Source of the DNA: Deltaproteobacteria bacterium
Lineage (GTDB): Bacteria; Myxococcota; Kuafuiibacteriia; Kuafuiibacteriales; Kuafuiibacteriaceae
Length of the DNA stretch: 64,000 nucleotides
Direction: 5' to 3'
Assembly: GCA_016703535.1 (NCBI GenBank)
Contig: JADJBV010000002.1
Coordinates: 558,001-622,000 of the forward strand
Shown: one piece after another, positions 8,432 through 17,830 of the stretch
How positions within the stretch are numbered: the stretch's first letter is position 1
Layout: the number at the start of each line of letters is the position of its first letter
The notes under the pieces: generated by a model
Databases searched by the model: none
What the model was told of the DNA's origin: nothing
Seen by the model: the letters and a program-made list of their open reading frames with translations, nothing else
Translations under genes and position numbers: made by a program

Positions 8432-9253
8432 TTGGCTGAGGGCCCGACCTTTCGAGCCCCGCCCGTGGTCGAGGTCGCGCTCGGGGTTCAGTTCGAGCCT
8501 TTGGGGGGACTCGGCATCCCCTTGATGGCCCAGTTCTGGGAGCAAATACGCGATCGCTTCCCGAAGTGGACTCAGCACCCATTGATTCCCGCCGCTATGG
8601 AGTCATTCGGATCGCCGATGGCCGTTCCCCTCAATGTGAGCTTCAGCCTGAGGAATGACCCGATGATTCGCTCGATGTTCGAGGACATCGCCGGGAACCA
8701 CCTGATTCAGGTCCAAAACGATCGCTTCGTCCACAACTGGAAGAAGGAACAGGACCAATCTCTCGTCTATCCACGCTATCCAGTGGTCCGCAAGAACTTC
8801 GAGGCGGCCTTCCAGCACTTTGCTAAGTTCGCTGGAGAGCACGGGCTGGGTGAACCAGTCGCAACTCTTTGCGAGGTCGCCTACGTCAACCATGTTCCCG
8901 CAAGTAAGGTATGGGGTCGCTATGGTCAGCTCGGAGAGGTGCTCGCCAGTTTCAGCGGCCACACTACGGATGGATTCTTGGCCGAGCCGGAGGGGGTCGA
9001 CCTCAACCTCAGGTACGTCATTCCCGATCTCGACGGTCGACCGGTGGGCCGCTTGCATGTCGCCGCCCGGCCTGTGATCCGTAGAGTCGACGGAACGCCC
9101 ATGTTCAAACTCGATCTCACGGCGAGGACGCTCGTCGAAGACCGTGGTTTGACCGGAGCCCTCGGCGCGCTGGACAAGGGTCATGATTTCCTGGTGAATG
9201 CCTTTCGCTCCATCACCACGAAGAAGATGCACGAAGTTTGGGGGCTCGAATAA
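8432..9253 (+). CDS. TIGR04255 family protein
   Basis: The 273-residue product carries the hallmark opening of this sporadically distributed family: APPVVEVALGVQFEPLGGL, then the aromatic-rich FWEQIRDRFPKW. Function is unknown for the family. I choose TTG 8432 because AGGAG stands about 8-10 bases upstream (in AAGAAGGAGAGG) and the family motif begins within a few residues. The stop codon overlaps the next ATG (TAATG), so the two are translationally coupled. Together with the two genes that follow it forms a compact three-gene unit. Patchy distribution and proximity to mobile debris suggest horizontal transfer; a role in defence or stress is only a guess. Confidence 0.75.
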   Translation: MAEGPTFRAPPVVEVALGVQFEPLGGLGIPLMAQFWEQIRDRFPKWTQHPLIPAAMESFGSPMAVPLNVSFSLRNDPMIRSMFEDIAGNHLIQVQNDRFVHNWKKEQDQSLVYPRYPVVRKNFEAAFQHFAKFAGEHGLGEPVATLCEVAYVNHVPASKVWGRYGQLGEVLASFSGHTTDGFLAEPEGVDLNLRYVIPDLDGRPVGRLHVAARPVIRRVDGTPMFKLDLTARTLVEDRGLTGALGALDKGHDFLVNAFRSITTKKMHEVWGLE

Positions 9254-9825
9254 TGCGCAGGGAAGTCATCACGGTCGGCAGTCGGTCCTTTCCGCCAGCG
9301 GTCCTCTTCGGTGGATCTTGGGGGCGTAGGGGCGCTGGTGCTGCGTACCTTTCCGACGCGGAGCTTGAGGGCACAATGGGTGTGGCCGGCTGGGGTGAAA
9401 CTGCGGCGATGGCCACGGTCGAGCCGTCGATATCTCCCGGAACCATCGTTCTTGAAGTCGAGTCGGAAGAGCATCTGAAGCGCGTGCGGCCCGTTGTTGA
9501 GTCCTGCCTGCGCCTCCTCGGTCTTCGCCCGGGCTGGGACTCGTATGGCGCCGAGAGTCCACGGCCGGACCTTGTCGAGGCCGCCCTTCAGTTGCTCGTT
9601 CGGATGCTGAAGCAAGACGTTCCGGCTCCCACGGTCGTTCCGACGAATCGCGGCGGCCTCCAGCTCGAGTGGCATCTACCTACGCGGGATCTCGAGGTTG
9701 AGGTGGTCGCCCACGACCGCTTCAACGTCATCTTCGAAGATCAGGCCACTGGCGAAAGCTCCGATGGGCAGTTCACGGATATTGCTCCCATCCTCGACTT
9801 GGTCACCAAGCTCGTAGGAACCTGA
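9253..9825 (+). CDS. Hypothetical partner of the TIGR04255 protein
   Basis: Starting at the ATG that overlaps the previous stop (TAATG at 9251-9255), the product is 190 residues. The conserved-looking core is LGLRPGWDSYGAESPRPD (about residues 88-105), then PTVVPTNRGGLQLEWH, and a beta-rich end LEVEVVAHDRFNVIFED. I have seen the GWDxYGA...PxxGGLQLEW layout in small proteins adjoining TIGR04255 genes, but no function is known to me. The N-terminal 60 residues are Gly/Ala-rich and may be poorly conserved, so translation could also begin further in. No membrane segment is present. Confidence 0.6.
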   Translation: MRREVITVGSRSFPPAVLFGGSWGRRGAGAAYLSDAELEGTMGVAGWGETAAMATVEPSISPGTIVLEVESEEHLKRVRPVVESCLRLLGLRPGWDSYGAESPRPDLVEAALQLLVRMLKQDVPAPTVVPTNRGGLQLEWHLPTRDLEVEVVAHDRFNVIFEDQATGESSDGQFTDIAPILDLVTKLVGT

Positions 9826-9849
9826 CGCCACGGGCTCCAGGGAGGGGAC

Positions 9850-10221
9850 TTGGCGGCCGAGGATTTCGAAGACGACCCGGAGATCGGCGACGACTGGACA
9901 GTGTGGAGGCGTATTCCTCCGTATCACGTCGTTGCTGATGGTCAAGGCGGCCATCGCCCGTCCTCTGCGGCCTTTGAGGACGATCCCCGCGGCGGCCCCA
10001 TGTCCGTGATCATCGTCGAGAAGGGGGCCGACAAGGCACGCGCACTCGCAGGCCACGACGGCTTCACTCTCGTCGCTATCCGCGTGGGTCTGCTTCGACA
10101 GTTGGGGCAGAAGGTGGTTCATGATCCGCTAAACGAAGAGCCAGCTCACGGGCTCGTCGTCGGTGAGAAGCACAAGAAGCGGTTCTGCAAAGCGGTCGCC
10201 GTGGCCGCGACCTGGGTCTAG
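9850..10221 (+). CDS. Hypothetical protein, third gene of the TIGR04255 unit
   Basis: The 123-residue product contains DWTVWRRIPPYHVVADGQGG, then an FEDDPRGGPMSVIIVEKG block, and a C-terminal DPLNEEPAHGLVVGEKHKK region. These look like conserved blocks of a small soluble protein, but I cannot assign a fold or reaction. The start is TTG 9850, preceded by GGAGGGGA. It follows the upstream stop by 24 bases and completes the three-gene operon. The 3' end overlaps by four bases the 3' end of the convergent S24 pseudogene, so no room is left for a terminator between them. Confidence 0.55.
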   Translation: MAAEDFEDDPEIGDDWTVWRRIPPYHVVADGQGGHRPSSAAFEDDPRGGPMSVIIVEKGADKARALAGHDGFTLVAIRVGLLRQLGQKVVHDPLNEEPAHGLVVGEKHKKRFCKAVAVAATWV

Positions 10222-11225
10222 TTTTCTGCCTCAACCTGGACGCGAAGAGGGGGCGTGAGGACCAGCGGAAAGCCGCGTTCCCAGGCGGCGATGGCCCAGG
10301 CCGAGTCGATCCAGCGGGTGGACTCCTTGGGTGTGCCTTCCAAATAGCGAACGCGGTTGACTCGAGGTTCGTCGAGGGTGCCGCCGAGTTTGAGGACGTC
10401 GTCGTGGGCCACGGCGATCCAGGCGAGGTCGGTGAGGGAGATGGTTCGGGCGCTGAAGCCGCCTTGGCCGCCGTCGATGCGGAGGCCTCCTTTTTCGGCG
10501 GGGCCGAGGAGCCTCGCGGTCTTTCCGTCGTGGGCGGTGATGGTGCGTTCGGACTCGGGGAGGGCGAGCAGGTGGTCGACCACTTCTTGGGCTCGGGCCA
10601 GGGCGCCTTCGGGGAGGGCCCTTGAGACGGAGCGGCCGGTGCCCCAGCGGCGCCAGGTGCGGAAGTCGACCTCGGGGATGGACCAGACGTTGGCGGATTC
10701 GGTGGTGCGAGCGACGCCGAGGTAGCGCCAGGTGCTGTCGCTTTCGCGGGCGAGGGCGAAGCCGGTCTCTCCGGGCCAGGGGGTGGGGAGGCCGGTGAGG
10801 CGGAGGCGATCGGGGGACTCGAGGACGCCCTTGGTGTCGATGAAGAGGAAGAGGTGGCCGGCTTGGCGGCCGGTCTTGGGGTGGAGCTCGTGGAGGCCGA
10901 AGCGGGTGGCGAGGTCGTCGTCGGCGATCACGGTGCCGGTGGGGGGCGCGAGGGACTCGGGGGCGATCGCGCGTTCGAGCTTGGCGATGACCACGGTGTC
11001 GGGGCCGGCGTCGAAGGTGGGGCCGCTCGGGTTGTCGGAGGTGAGGGCTGCGGTGGAGGCGGGGCGCCGCGGGGCAGGCGCAGCACGGCCCGGTCGCCGT
11101 CGCGGAGCGGGTCGCGGCCGCCGTCCATGGAGTGACCGCAGACGCGGACGGCGAAGAGGTCGGGGCGGTCGGCTTCGATGGGAAGCCACACGGCTTGGGC
11201 TTCGGGATCGAGGCGTGGGCTGGTG
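10218..11225 (-). pseudogene. S24/LexA-like regulator, frameshifted copy 1
   Basis: Two frames together give one protein. The upstream frame (about 11225 to 11060) reads RLDPEAQAVWLPIEADRPDL and then GHSMDGGRDPLRDGD, the S24 motif around the nucleophile serine. The frame then switches near 11050-11075 to one that reads ALTSDNPSGPTFDAGPDTVV and runs to the stop at 10218. In intact relatives I would expect about 35 more residues, including the catalytic Lys, between these blocks, so both a deletion and a frameshift are inferred. The 5' end stops where an IS91-like remnant begins. A second copy at 19217-20130 has the same lesion. Most likely not functional. Confidence 0.7.
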
Positions 11226-11320
11226 GCGGGGTGCCCGCAGGCCGGGTGGCGGTGCAAGGCGCCTGGTTCGGGGCTCGGAAGTTCGAGCCGGCGACGCCAG
11301 TGCCGTATCGCGAAGCGTGA

Positions 11321-11506
11321 GCGAAGCTCTTGGCCCGAGTCTACGAGGTCAACGGCCGCTCCTGCCCTCGCTGCCCCGGGACGTTGCGGCCCTTCGGCGC
11401 GGTGCTGCCGCCCCACGCGGCGGAGTGGGTGCGCCTCAACCAGTTCGTGCCGGTGGAGAGCACCGGCCCGCCATGGCGGCAACAACCCCTCGCCCTCGCG
11501 AGCTGA
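11321..11506 (+). pseudogene. IS91-like transposase C-terminal remnant
   Basis: An open stretch ending at TGA 11504-11506 reads LARVYEVNGRSCPRCPGTLR, followed by a proline-rich tail. This resembles the end of Y2 (IS91/IS801-type) transposases, whose C-terminus has a RVFxVDxxxCPRCGG zinc-like motif. An in-frame TGA at 11318 and the lack of the rest of the protein show that only a fragment survives. It sits directly against the 5' end of the S24 pseudogene and probably took part in cutting that gene. Confidence 0.5.
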
Positions 11507-11968
11507 ACGCCTGAGCTCGGCCCCCGGACCCCAAAAAGGCGAGCACCCTCGCGAAGGCCGAGGCTCGTCTTGTGAACGAGGAAGCGCCCCTCAACCCCAG
11601 CAAGAGGACCGAGTTCGGCCCCTCACCGTCGTTCAAGCAGGTCCAAGCATCCTGGCTGGGTAGAGCGCTGTCCCCATAACACGGATCGATCCAAGCAGAG
11701 GTGGGCCCGGCAATCACCTTTGAAATTTCCTATTCGCCGTCGGATTGCCAACTCGAGCGAGGCCAGGATTCGTACGTCGCCCCGACCATCGGTCCCGGTA
11801 CATCCGCCGTCTACACGTGCGGCCCTTTCCGGCTGAACCTTTGATGGTAGCAGCTTCAAAGATGGCCGTTGCGGGTTGGAAACTACGGTTCGTGAACTTA
11901 GAGCAAACTCATCCAATATTTTGGCCGGTGGATTGACCACAGCCCGAGCACGGCGTAACCGATCCCCC
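11507..11968. other. Intergenic region, nothing recognised
   Basis: About 460 bases between the IS91-like remnant and the small secreted-protein gene. Both strands have only short frames without recognisable motifs. It presumably contains the promoter for the rightward genes that follow, but no strong -35/-10 pair was found. Confidence 0.4.
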
Positions 11969-12328
11969 ATGCCCATGTACAACTCCTTCCAGAAGCAACG
12001 CGCTCGCAGCGTCATGGTGCTGCTGTCCGCTCCACTGGTTGCTGGCCTTCTGTGGAGCGCCGCCGTGGCTGGAGAAGAAGCGCCGCTGCCGCACGAGCCG
12101 GGGATGGACTTGTCGCCAGGGGCGCCGGCTGACGAGGCTCTTGAGGGTCAAGACTGCGCTTCGGGCATCTCGATCCGCATAGAGTTTGGTCATCTCTGCA
12201 CTTCGGTCTGCGAGACGGACATCGAATGCCTTGAGGGATGGGGCTGCAAGGTCATCGAACAAGGGAACGGCGAGCCGATCGGTCTCTGCGTCCCTCGAAG
12301 GATCGGCATCGAGAGCCCCGCTCCCTGA
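11969..12328 (+). CDS. Small secreted cysteine-rich protein
   Basis: From ATG 11969 the product is 119 residues with a signal peptide (VMVLLSAPLVAGLLWSAAVAG, cut near residue 36). The mature part has six Cys: one in GQDCASG, then CTSVCETDIECLEGWGC and a last one in LCVPRR. This Cys spacing (C-x3-C-x5-C-x5-C, then C) resembles small disulphide modules frequent in myxobacterial exported proteins. It lies 48 bases upstream of the RHS gene in the same direction, so it may be co-expressed and act at the cell surface. An upstream in-frame ATG at 11876 exists but would precede the signal peptide by 31 charged residues and is less likely. Confidence 0.65.
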   Translation: MPMYNSFQKQRARSVMVLLSAPLVAGLLWSAAVAGEEAPLPHEPGMDLSPGAPADEALEGQDCASGISIRIEFGHLCTSVCETDIECLEGWGCKVIEQGNGEPIGLCVPRRIGIESPAP

Positions 12329-12376
12329 TTGCACCCGAGTCCTCTCCTCTTTTGACTGCTCTCGACGGAGTTCGCC

Positions 12377-15300
12377 TTGCCCGACGCCCCACGCCTCATC
12401 GCTATCACCTCCCTCGCCGTTGGCCTCCTGTCCTTCGCGCAAGACGCCCAGGCCGTCTGCAGCAACAGCACCAGCCTCAAGTCCTGGGGCGACTTCTGGG
12501 TCGAACGCAACACCAGCGGCCAGTGCTTCTTCTACGCTCAACAGTACCCCTGTGGGGCAACGGGGGGCACTCGAACTCCAGGAACCAAGACGCTCTTAGC
12601 GACCGTGGGTTCGGCGGATCCGGCGAAGAACTGCGAGGACCTGGTCGGCTACGACACAGCCCTGGCCACCGTCCTTTCAAAGTACGCCCCAGGCGGCGCC
12701 GGCTTCTACGAGTGCGACGCCAGCTTCGTGGACTCCGATCAAGACGGCGTCGCCAGCTGCATCGACGCCAACGACACGGACCCTCGGGTCTGGGTCGCGA
12801 GCCCGGGCAATGAGACGGTGTGCGACGGGGTTGACAATGACGGAGACCTGACGGTCGACGACGGTTTCACGGCCTGCGCCAAGGACTACAAGCGCCAGAA
12901 CGCCAACCACCTGTACCAGGGGGAGCCGGACGGGCGCGTCAACCTGATCACCGGGGCATTGCTCCGAAGCGAGACGGACGCCACGATCGAGGGACCCTAC
13001 GGACCCCTGAGCTTTGGCCGGACCTTCAACTCGGCCCGGACAACCAACGATTCGTCTCTGGGCAACGGATGGGTCCACAACTTCTCGGTCTACCTGAAGC
13101 AGATGCCGGCTGGGGACGACCGGTGGCAGGTCCAGACCCCCAGTGGCGAGATGCAGTATTTCCGGTGCACGACCTTCGGGACGAGCATGAGCTGTGCGGT
13201 GGACGATCACCGAATCGCTGGAAACCTCCGGCGGGTCGCCGGCCAGTTCCAGTACTATCCAGGGGACGGGACGGTGTGGTTGTTCGAGGACACGGTGAAG
13301 AACGGCCGCCGGGCCTTGTCGGAGTGGAAGAACGGCTCCAACCAGCGCTTGGCCCTCGCGACCGTCGACGCCAACGGCCGCCCGACCAAGATCGAGACCG
13401 CGAACGCCGCTCGCTACTTTTCGCTGGTCTACGACGGCTCCGGCAACCTCGACCTCATCCGGATCAACAGCGCCGCTTCCAACACCATCCTCGACTATTC
13501 GGTGGCCAGCAGCCTGCTGACCCAAGTCACCTTCTCCAGCGACCTGGGAAGCTTGGATACCCACAACTACCTGAAGTACGCCTACGACGCCGGGTCCACC
13601 AGGCTGCGGACCGTCAAGTCCAAGATCGACACCTCGGCCACCGAGATCACCCTCGCCGAGTACTTCTTCGACGGAAGCGGTCGGGTGACGACGTTGGCCG
13701 ATGCGACCAAGAATCTTGGCTTCAGCTACGCCTCGGGCGCCACGACCGTAACCTACAACGTGTTGAGCGGCGGCGGGAACCCGTCCTCGGTCTTCACCCA
13801 CAATGGGCTCTGGGTCACCAATCGGAACAGCGCTCACCGGGTCGGCGGCATGGCGGCGGCTACCCAAGTCTATGACAGCCACGGCCGCATTACCTGCCTC
13901 GAGAGCGACGACTCCCGGACCACCAAGCTGATCTATGGCGACAGCACCGCGCCGACCAGGGCTGAGTTTTTCGGCAAATCAAGCGATTGCGTCTCCGGTG
14001 GAGTGGTGGACCATCGCACGTGGATGGCCTACGAAGTGAACGGCAATGTCCAGGCCCTTCGGCCTGTCTGGTCACGGCGGACCTCGGTCTATTCGGGCGC
14101 CGCCGATTGCAGTGGCGTGAGCCTTCCGGCCAACTGCTCGGAGGTCAAATACCAGTACGTCTCCGGCACCGACGATCGGATCCAGTGGGTGACCCAAACG
14201 GGCTACACCAAGCTGCTCAACGACACGACCCAACAGCAGATGCGAAAGAGCCGCTACTTCTACTTCGGCCTGGACACCGGTACCTGCGCCTCGTCTGGAG
14301 ATTGGTACACGGGGCTCCTCTGCCAGGACGAGCTCCAAGACAACGGGGCCGTGGTCTACGAGCGCAACGTCTACACCTACCACGACTCGGGCCAGGGCCT
14401 CTTGGCTGGGCTGCCGAAGCAGACCCGAAGGCACGACATGAGCGCCGATCCCGCGCCCCTCACCACGCTCTATTCGGCGTACAACGCCTTTGGAACCCCG
14501 ACAACCGTGGTCGACGAGGCGGGCGTCACCCGGACCATGACTTACAACGGCTGGAACGCCATGACCTCGATGGTGGACACCAACGCACTCCTCGACGACG
14601 CGTTGCCCCCCGTGGCCTTCAGCCTGACCACCTCTAACGCCTACAACAAGCTCCGCCGCCTGGACACCAAGACCCTGCCCAAGGGCAACAAGCGGATCTG
14701 GAAGTATTCCACCGGCGCGGGCGGCTACGGTCGGGTGTTGGCCAGCGCCAACGCAGGAAGTGACTCGAGCCTCCAGGAGATCATGCGCTACGAGTACGAC
14801 CAGTTCGGTTCGCGGACGGAGGAGAAGGTCATCGACTCCTTGGTGGGCACCACGCCATGCACGGACGAGACCTGCCTTACCTGGGAGGTGCGGCGGGCGT
14901 GGAGCTACAACCCTCGACGCCAACAGGTCGACAGCTCCCTCTACGCCTCGAACACCGCGACCCCAGATGCCACCACCACCAACGTCTATGCCCTCGGGCA
15001 GCTCACCTCCTCGAATGACTACGATGGGACCGTCACCAGCGTCACCTACGACGACCAAGGTCGGGTCTCCCAGGTGGAACGGGACGATGGCGGGGGCGGG
15101 CTCAACGCAGTCACCGGCTACGGCTACGACGCCGCGGGCCAGCTGCTCACCACCACCAGCCCGACCGGGGTCGTGACCCGAACCGAACGAGATGACTTTG
15201 GCCAGCTGGTGCTCGAGCGGTCCCCCACCCGGGGTGACATTCGGATGCTCTACGATCCCAGTGGCTTCGTGACCGAACGCCAGCGCTTCGCCTACAACTC

Positions 15301-17830
15301 CCTCACCACGCCGGACCGCACTTGCTACAGCCGCGATTGGCTGGGGCGGCAGAAGACCCTGGACTATGCGTGCAATGGCGTCGACTGGAACTTCTACTAC
15401 GATGGGGACTCGATGCCTTCGGGGGCCTGCCGCGCCGGCACGGTGCAGACCGGCCGCCTCTCGATGTTCAGCAAGGTCTCCTCCTTCGCCCGGGTGCTCT
15501 GCTACCACCCCAACGGCATGTTGTATGCCAGCATGCAGATGAATGAGACCTCGACCTGGAACAACACCACCGCCAAGGGTACGACGTTGATCTATGACGC
15601 CAACGGCAACCTGTCGCGCGAGTACATCTTCGACCGCCCGGCCGACCACACCAACGCCCGGGTGGTCGAGTACACCTACGACGCCTCGCTCCTCGATCGG
15701 GTGAAGAGCATCCGCCACAAGCTGAACTCGGCCGGGAGCTGGACCGACGTCACCAGCCCCACCACCTCGCCCACCTACTTCCCCTTCGGCGGCTTCAAGA
15801 CGGTGCTCTACGCCAACGATATCACCGAAACGAACACCCGCGACAAGGCTTACCGACTGACCCGCCGGCGCTCGGAGCGGCTCAGCACCAAGTTCACCGA
15901 CATTAACCTGACGTACGACGTGGACGGAAGCATCACTGGCTACGACGACTCGACGGGCTATCGACACCTCCAGCACTACGCGGCCTACGATAGGCTCAAC
16001 CGAATCCGCTGTGTTTCCCGGGCACCAATCACCAGCTGCGCGGGTAGCGAGCCCTGGGAGAATCGGTTCCTTGAGTCGTTCGACTACGATCTCTCCGGCA
16101 ACCGCACCAACCGGCGCTCGGGCGCGTACAACTCCTCAGACGATGATGCTTACAGCTACGTCGCGGGCACCGACACTATCGACTTCGTGGTGTCGGGGGG
16201 CACCACCCGGAGCATGGACAATTCGTCCAAAGGCGAGATCACGCGGGTCAACCAGCCTAACCAGATCGACTACACCTTCAACGCCGAGAGCCAGTTGACC
16301 AACACCAACGACACGTTCCTTGGGACCGTGGTCCACAACTCGACTCCGTTCATGGACCGCTACAGCAAGGTGTCGACCTGCAACAGCCGGAAGAACTTCT
16401 TCCACTACTTCCCAGGGCCGGGCGGAGCCGGGAGCCAGCTGCAGTTGATGAGCCTGTGGAATACTTGCCTCGGCGAATATCCCCGTTCTCTCCGCAGCTA
16501 CATCTACCTTGAAGGCCGGCCCTTCGCCGTGGTGCACTCGACGATCGCCGCCGTGGCGCCCGGCGACGCCCAGACCGACGTCGGGACCTTCTGGGTGCAC
16601 ACCGACCAGCTCGGGACACCGGTATTGGTGACCAGCCTGACCCGGACGGAGCGGTGGCGCTGGGAGAACGATCCCTTCGGGCGGGCGGATCCGGTTGAGT
16701 ACACGGTCAGCCCACAGGACGTGAGCCCCGACGATAGCTCCGGCAATCCGTACAACACCTGCTGCTGCACCAGCTGCGGCGTCTCGGGCTGCGGGACCGG
16801 TACCAACGGCTGCTTCAACGGCTGCTGTGCCGGCGGCACCTCCCAGGCCCAGGTATGGACCAAGACCTACACCCCGGGAGGCGCCAACAACGTCCGCCTT
16901 CACTTCAGCTCGTTCGACGTCAAACCGGGCGCAACCAGCCGAACCGGAAAGGACTATCTCCAGTACGTGGCCTCCAACGGAACCACGGTGCTTGCCAACC
17001 TGACGGGCGATCTCGGAGACTTTTGGGGTCCTTGGTCGGGAGGCGCCAGCGTGAAGATCAACTTTATCACCGACAACCTCGCCGACGGCACCAAGGGGTG
17101 GGTGGTGGACAAGCTCGAGTACACGACCACCGCCAACGGCCGCTTCGTGATGCACCTGAGGATGCCGGGGCAGATTGCGGACCAAGACGCGGAGGCCTTC
17201 TACAACTGGAACCGGTGGTACCGGAACCAAGATGGGCGGTACATCAGCCCAGATCCGATCGGGCTGGCGGGCGGAGAGGCGGGGTACTCGGCCTATGTTG
17301 GCAATGCCCCAGTTTCGGCCACCGATCCGAACGGTCTAGGACCTACAATTTGCACTGACGGCGGGGCCAGTGGGATTGGAAGCGGCGCTCTTTGCACAGG
17401 CCCGGGAGGGGCGCCTGGGTGCTGCGTCACACTGCAGGGCCCCACGGGCACGTTCATCAACTCTTGGAGCGCCGACGAGTGCGGCTGTTGTTTCGGTACG
17501 CAGTTCATCGTGTCGATGCTTTCTGCTCAGGTGAGGAATCAGTTCGGCATGTCCGAGATACCCAACCCATCCTGTGCAAGATGCCTGATGTGCGACGCGG
17601 TCGGTGATGCAGAAGCGCGGCTGACAGCTTGCTCTCGGCAGTGCGCAGCTCCGCCGTCCCATCCTGCCGGGCGCCATTGGGGGTTACTAGAATTTCGACG
17701 AAGGTACGGCACGCGCTCCTCGATCTCGGCTGATACATTACTCGGCCGTTTTTCCTACACGGCGCCGGAGGATGACGATGAGGATGAGGACGAGGAGTCT
17801 GAGCTTCCGAGTCTGAGGCTGCCTCGGTGA
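12377..17830 (+). CDS. RHS-repeat polymorphic toxin-like protein
   Basis: This 1817-residue protein starts at TTG 12377 with a signal peptide (ITSLAVGLLSFAQDAQA). Next come a calcium-binding type motif (DSDQDGVASCIDANDTD), a MopE-like VCDGVDNDGDLTVDDGF, and a DUF6531-type entry (GRVNLITGALLRSETD). The YD/RHS repeat body follows (many YDxxGR-like units). The RHS-associated core ends at about 1625-1655 (RYISPDPIGLAGG, then TDPNGLG). After the core lies a unique 160-residue C-terminal region with about a dozen Cys (ECGCC, CARCLMC) and an acidic run of Asp/Glu before the end. RHS shells enclose and release such C-terminal domains, often as toxins. The next gene overlaps by four bases (GTGA) and is a lipoprotein rather than a recognisable immunity protein. 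A Cys-rich insert (about 1455-1480: CCCTSCGVSGCG) interrupts the core. Confidence 0.85.
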   Translation: MPDAPRLIAITSLAVGLLSFAQDAQAVCSNSTSLKSWGDFWVERNTSGQCFFYAQQYPCGATGGTRTPGTKTLLATVGSADPAKNCEDLVGYDTALATVLSKYAPGGAGFYECDASFVDSDQDGVASCIDANDTDPRVWVASPGNETVCDGVDNDGDLTVDDGFTACAKDYKRQNANHLYQGEPDGRVNLITGALLRSETDATIEGPYGPLSFGRTFNSARTTNDSSLGNGWVHNFSVYLKQMPAGDDRWQVQTPSGEMQYFRCTTFGTSMSCAVDDHRIAGNLRRVAGQFQYYPGDGTVWLFEDTVKNGRRALSEWKNGSNQRLALATVDANGRPTKIETANAARYFSLVYDGSGNLDLIRINSAASNTILDYSVASSLLTQVTFSSDLGSLDTHNYLKYAYDAGSTRLRTVKSKIDTSATEITLAEYFFDGSGRVTTLADATKNLGFSYASGATTVTYNVLSGGGNPSSVFTHNGLWVTNRNSAHRVGGMAAATQVYDSHGRITCLESDDSRTTKLIYGDSTAPTRAEFFGKSSDCVSGGVVDHRTWMAYEVNGNVQALRPVWSRRTSVYSGAADCSGVSLPANCSEVKYQYVSGTDDRIQWVTQTGYTKLLNDTTQQQMRKSRYFYFGLDTGTCASSGDWYTGLLCQDELQDNGAVVYERNVYTYHDSGQGLLAGLPKQTRRHDMSADPAPLTTLYSAYNAFGTPTTVVDEAGVTRTMTYNGWNAMTSMVDTNALLDDALPPVAFSLTTSNAYNKLRRLDTKTLPKGNKRIWKYSTGAGGYGRVLASANAGSDSSLQEIMRYEYDQFGSRTEEKVIDSLVGTTPCTDETCLTWEVRRAWSYNPRRQQVDSSLYASNTATPDATTTNVYALGQLTSSNDYDGTVTSVTYDDQGRVSQVERDDGGGGLNAVTGYGYDAAGQLLTTTSPTGVVTRTERDDFGQLVLERSPTRGDIRMLYDPSGFVTERQRFAYNSLTTPDRTCYSRDWLGRQKTLDYACNGVDWNFYYDGDSMPSGACRAGTVQTGRLSMFSKVSSFARVLCYHPNGMLYASMQMNETSTWNNTTAKGTTLIYDANGNLSREYIFDRPADHTNARVVEYTYDASLLDRVKSIRHKLNSAGSWTDVTSPTTSPTYFPFGGFKTVLYANDITETNTRDKAYRLTRRRSERLSTKFTDINLTYDVDGSITGYDDSTGYRHLQHYAAYDRLNRIRCVSRAPITSCAGSEPWENRFLESFDYDLSGNRTNRRSGAYNSSDDDAYSYVAGTDTIDFVVSGGTTRSMDNSSKGEITRVNQPNQIDYTFNAESQLTNTNDTFLGTVVHNSTPFMDRYSKVSTCNSRKNFFHYFPGPGGAGSQLQLMSLWNTCLGEYPRSLRSYIYLEGRPFAVVHSTIAAVAPGDAQTDVGTFWVHTDQLGTPVLVTSLTRTERWRWENDPFGRADPVEYTVSPQDVSPDDSSGNPYNTCCCTSCGVSGCGTGTNGCFNGCCAGGTSQAQVWTKTYTPGGANNVRLHFSSFDVKPGATSRTGKDYLQYVASNGTTVLANLTGDLGDFWGPWSGGASVKINFITDNLADGTKGWVVDKLEYTTTANGRFVMHLRMPGQIADQDAEAFYNWNRWYRNQDGRYISPDPIGLAGGEAGYSAYVGNAPVSATDPNGLGPTICTDGGASGIGSGALCTGPGGAPGCCVTLQGPTGTFINSWSADECGCCFGTQFIVSMLSAQVRNQFGMSEIPNPSCARCLMCDAVGDAEARLTACSRQCAAPPSHPAGRHWGLLEFRRRYGTRSSISADTLLGRFSYTAPEDDDEDEDEESELPSLRLPR

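Noticed and set aside
14072..15976. Long open frame on the minus strand inside the RHS gene
   Set aside because: High GC leaves few stops in the opposite frame; the plus strand has clear RHS motifs throughout.
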